From VBDM01 sp049663805 (GTDB taxonomy: Bacteria; Pseudomonadota; Gammaproteobacteria; Burkholderiales; SG8-39), in assembly GCA_049663805.1 (NCBI GenBank), contig JBATEB010000110.1:1-15545 (forward strand): a stretch of DNA of 15,545 bases, read 5' to 3'. Within the stretch, counting starts at the first letter, position 1. The number at the start of each line of letters is the position of its first letter. The translations under genes were made by a program, and so were the position numbers. Below the pieces are notes generated by a model that worked only from the letters and a program-made list of their open reading frames with translations, did not search any database and was not told the origin of the DNA. Below are positions 14,794 to 15,545 of this stretch, in pieces.

Positions 14794-15081
14794 GTGCATC
14801 GCGTAACCGAGTGCAGAGCTTCGAGCGATTACAGGCTCTGGCTGAAGTTCGACGACGGGCTGGAGGGAAGCGTGTTCCTCGGGGATCTTCTCGAGGTGGG
14901 CGCATTCAGCCTCTGGCGCGACGTCAACCGGTTTTGTCGGGTCGTCGTCGACCGCAAGGCGGCCACAGTCGTATGGGATGGCGGGATCCGGCTCGATCCG
15001 GACATCCTCTATCAGGATCTGCTGTCGAGCAAGGCAGCAAGAGAATTCAGCTCGCAGGGGCTCTCCCCGGCGGTTGAATAG
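14794..15081 (+). CDS. DUF2442 domain protein
   Basis: A 95-residue protein with a GTG start and a good ribosome binding site (GGGAGAG, about 14784-14790), 40 bases after nrdB. The pattern DYRLWLKFDDGLEGSVFL, F-x-x-x-x-D-V-N-R-F, VVVD, VVWDGGIRLDPDILY matches DUF2442 (alternating beta-strands, then DPD-x-LY). The function is unknown. DUF2442 genes often sit beside a DUF4160 gene in toxin-antitoxin-like pairs; no such partner is present here, so a stand-alone role is more likely. It has no signal peptide. It may be transcribed with nrdAB because no terminator is visible between them. Confidence 0.75.
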   Translation: MHRVTECRASSDYRLWLKFDDGLEGSVFLGDLLEVGAFSLWRDVNRFCRVVVDRKAATVVWDGGIRLDPDILYQDLLSSKAAREFSSQGLSPAVE

Positions 15082-15141
15082 CCCGCGCTTCCAGAGGCGG
15101 GTTCGGTGCGTTTGTTCCATTAACTCTTGACGGAGGCAGTC

Positions 15142-15423
15142 ATGGCCAAGAAGAGAAAAGCGAAGAAAGCGGCGAAGAAGAAGAAAAAGAAGAGAGCGGC
15201 AAAGAAAGCCAAGAGGAAGTTGAAGAAGCCCGCAAAGAAAAAAGCGGCCAAGAAAAAGCCTGCGCGAAAAAAGGCGAAACCCAGGAGGAAGGCGGCCACG
15301 ACACAAGCGGCGTCGACGTCGGGGGCGGGGGATCAAACCCCTCCCGCCCAGGGAGCGTCCGGGGCGAGAACCGCCCTGAACCCGGCGGCCGCGTGGCCCT
15401 TTCCCACCGGCTCAAGGCCCTGA
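15142..15423 (+). CDS. Histone H1-like lysine-rich DNA-binding protein
   Basis: A 93-residue nucleoid protein. Residues 1-50 contain 27 lysines, 6 arginines and 12 alanines in AKK-type repeats, resembling the C-terminal tail of eukaryotic H1 and the bacterial HctB/AlgP class. Residues 51-75 are a neutral Ala/Ser/Gly/Thr linker. The end, TALNPAAAWPFPTGSRP, matches what I recall as a conserved tail of betaproteobacterial H1-like proteins. ATG 15142 is chosen because GGAGG at 15132-15136 precedes it; a more upstream in-frame start at 15127 would lie in front of that site. Likely non-specific DNA binding and compaction. A GC-rich hairpin lies within the linker-coding part. Confidence 0.82.
   Translation: MAKKRKAKKAAKKKKKKRAAKKAKRKLKKPAKKKAAKKKPARKKAKPRRKAATTQAASTSGAGDQTPPAQGASGARTALNPAAAWPFPTGSRP
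15323..15349 (+). other. GC-rich hairpin inside the H1-like gene
   Basis: GGGCGGG (15323-15329) pairs with CCCGCCC (15343-15349), and the next two G residues can pair with C residues of the loop. The structure lies in the coding sequence between the lysine-rich part and the conserved C-terminal peptide. It may slow ribosomes or reflect only GC-rich codon use. Confidence 0.4.
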
Positions 15424-15440
15424 GTGGGTTGCGAGTGAAC

Positions 15441-15480
15441 TGCGGCCAGCCCGGAGCCTTGCGGTCCGGGCTGACCCGCA
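15441..15480 (+). terminator. Long hairpin after the H1-like gene, likely terminator
   Basis: CAGCCCGGA (15447-15455) pairs perfectly with TCCGGGCTG (15465-15473) around a 9-base loop. The stem continues as TGCGG (15441-15445) with CCGCA (15476-15480) after a small internal bulge. It lies 17 bases beyond the stop codon. There is no T-run, so the arrest mechanism is uncertain, but position and strength favour a transcript end for the nrdAB block. Confidence 0.55.
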
Positions 15481-15504
15481 GACCCTCGGAGCGACCGGCG
15501 CGCA

Positions 15505-15538
15505 TTGACGTAGATATAAGTTGTTATTTACACTACGT
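15505..15538 (+). promoter_or_regulatory. AT-rich promoter-like element with inverted repeat at the window end
   Basis: TTGACG (15505-15510) and TACACT (15529-15534) with 18-base spacing resemble a sigma70 promoter. ACGTAG (15508-15513) and CTACGT (15533-15538) form a perfect inverted repeat with a 19-base gap, and ATAA/TTAT (15516-15519, 15524-15527) form a smaller one inside. The downstream gene is outside the window. Confidence 0.45.
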
Positions 15539-15545
15539 TTGCTGC

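Noticed and set aside
14794..15081. Toxin-antitoxin pair involving DUF2442
   Set aside because: No DUF4160 or other small partner gene lies on either side; the neighbours are nrdB and the H1-like gene.
15142..15300. Lysine-rich stretch as a low-complexity artefact or repeat expansion
   Set aside because: It has a strong ribosome site, a proper stop and a conserved-looking C-terminal peptide, so it is a real gene.

Overview
The window is about 15.5 kb of GC-rich chromosomal DNA from a Betaproteobacterium. The evidence is the gene order (rplU-rpmA-obgE-proB diverging from ispB, then tRNA-Pro, a PP0621-type protein, pilS-pilR and ampD), the form of the NrdA/NrdB proteins, and a lysine-rich histone H1-like protein with a C-terminal AAWPFPTG peptide. 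I cannot name the genus. Almost all of the sequence is dense core-genome coding. I see no transposase, integrase, CRISPR array or phage gene.

Layout. (1) 1-2603, plus strand: the last codons of a rubrerythrin-like gene, a spacer with two hairpins, a GlpC/HdrD-like protein with two [4Fe-4S] motifs, a DUF3501 protein and a CNP1-like lipoprotein coupled to it by a 4-base overlap. This looks like a conserved redox/peroxide-handling module of unresolved function. (2) 2611-5399, minus strand: rplU, rpmA, obgE and proB, read from a strong sigma70 promoter at 5432-5461. An intrinsic-type terminator lies between rpmA and obgE, and the obgE and proB ends overlap by four bases. (3) 5522-6611, plus strand: ispB (octaprenyl diphosphate synthase) and tRNA-Pro(CGG). 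(4) 6694-10432, plus strand: a small membrane-anchored zinc-ribbon protein, the PilS/PilR two-component system and AmpD, all tightly packed. (5) 10433-10730: a 298-base regulatory spacer holding two NrdR-box-like sites exactly 31 bp apart, overlaid on the nrdA promoter. (6) 10731-15423, plus strand: nrdA and nrdB (class Ia ribonucleotide reductase), a DUF2442 protein and the H1-like DNA-binding protein. A long GC-rich hairpin follows, then an AT-rich promoter-like element cut by the window end.

How the parts relate. Most blocks are housekeeping: ribosome assembly (L21, L27, ObgE), proline and ubiquinone synthesis, peptidoglycan recycling (AmpD) and dNTP supply (NrdAB). PilSR is a sigma54-dependent regulator pair; its usual target, the pilin promoter, is outside the window. 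The least understood parts are the rubrerythrin/Fe-S/DUF3501 module, the CNP1-like lipoprotein attached to it, and the DUF2442 plus H1-like pair after nrdB. I did not find a clearly new mobile or defence system.
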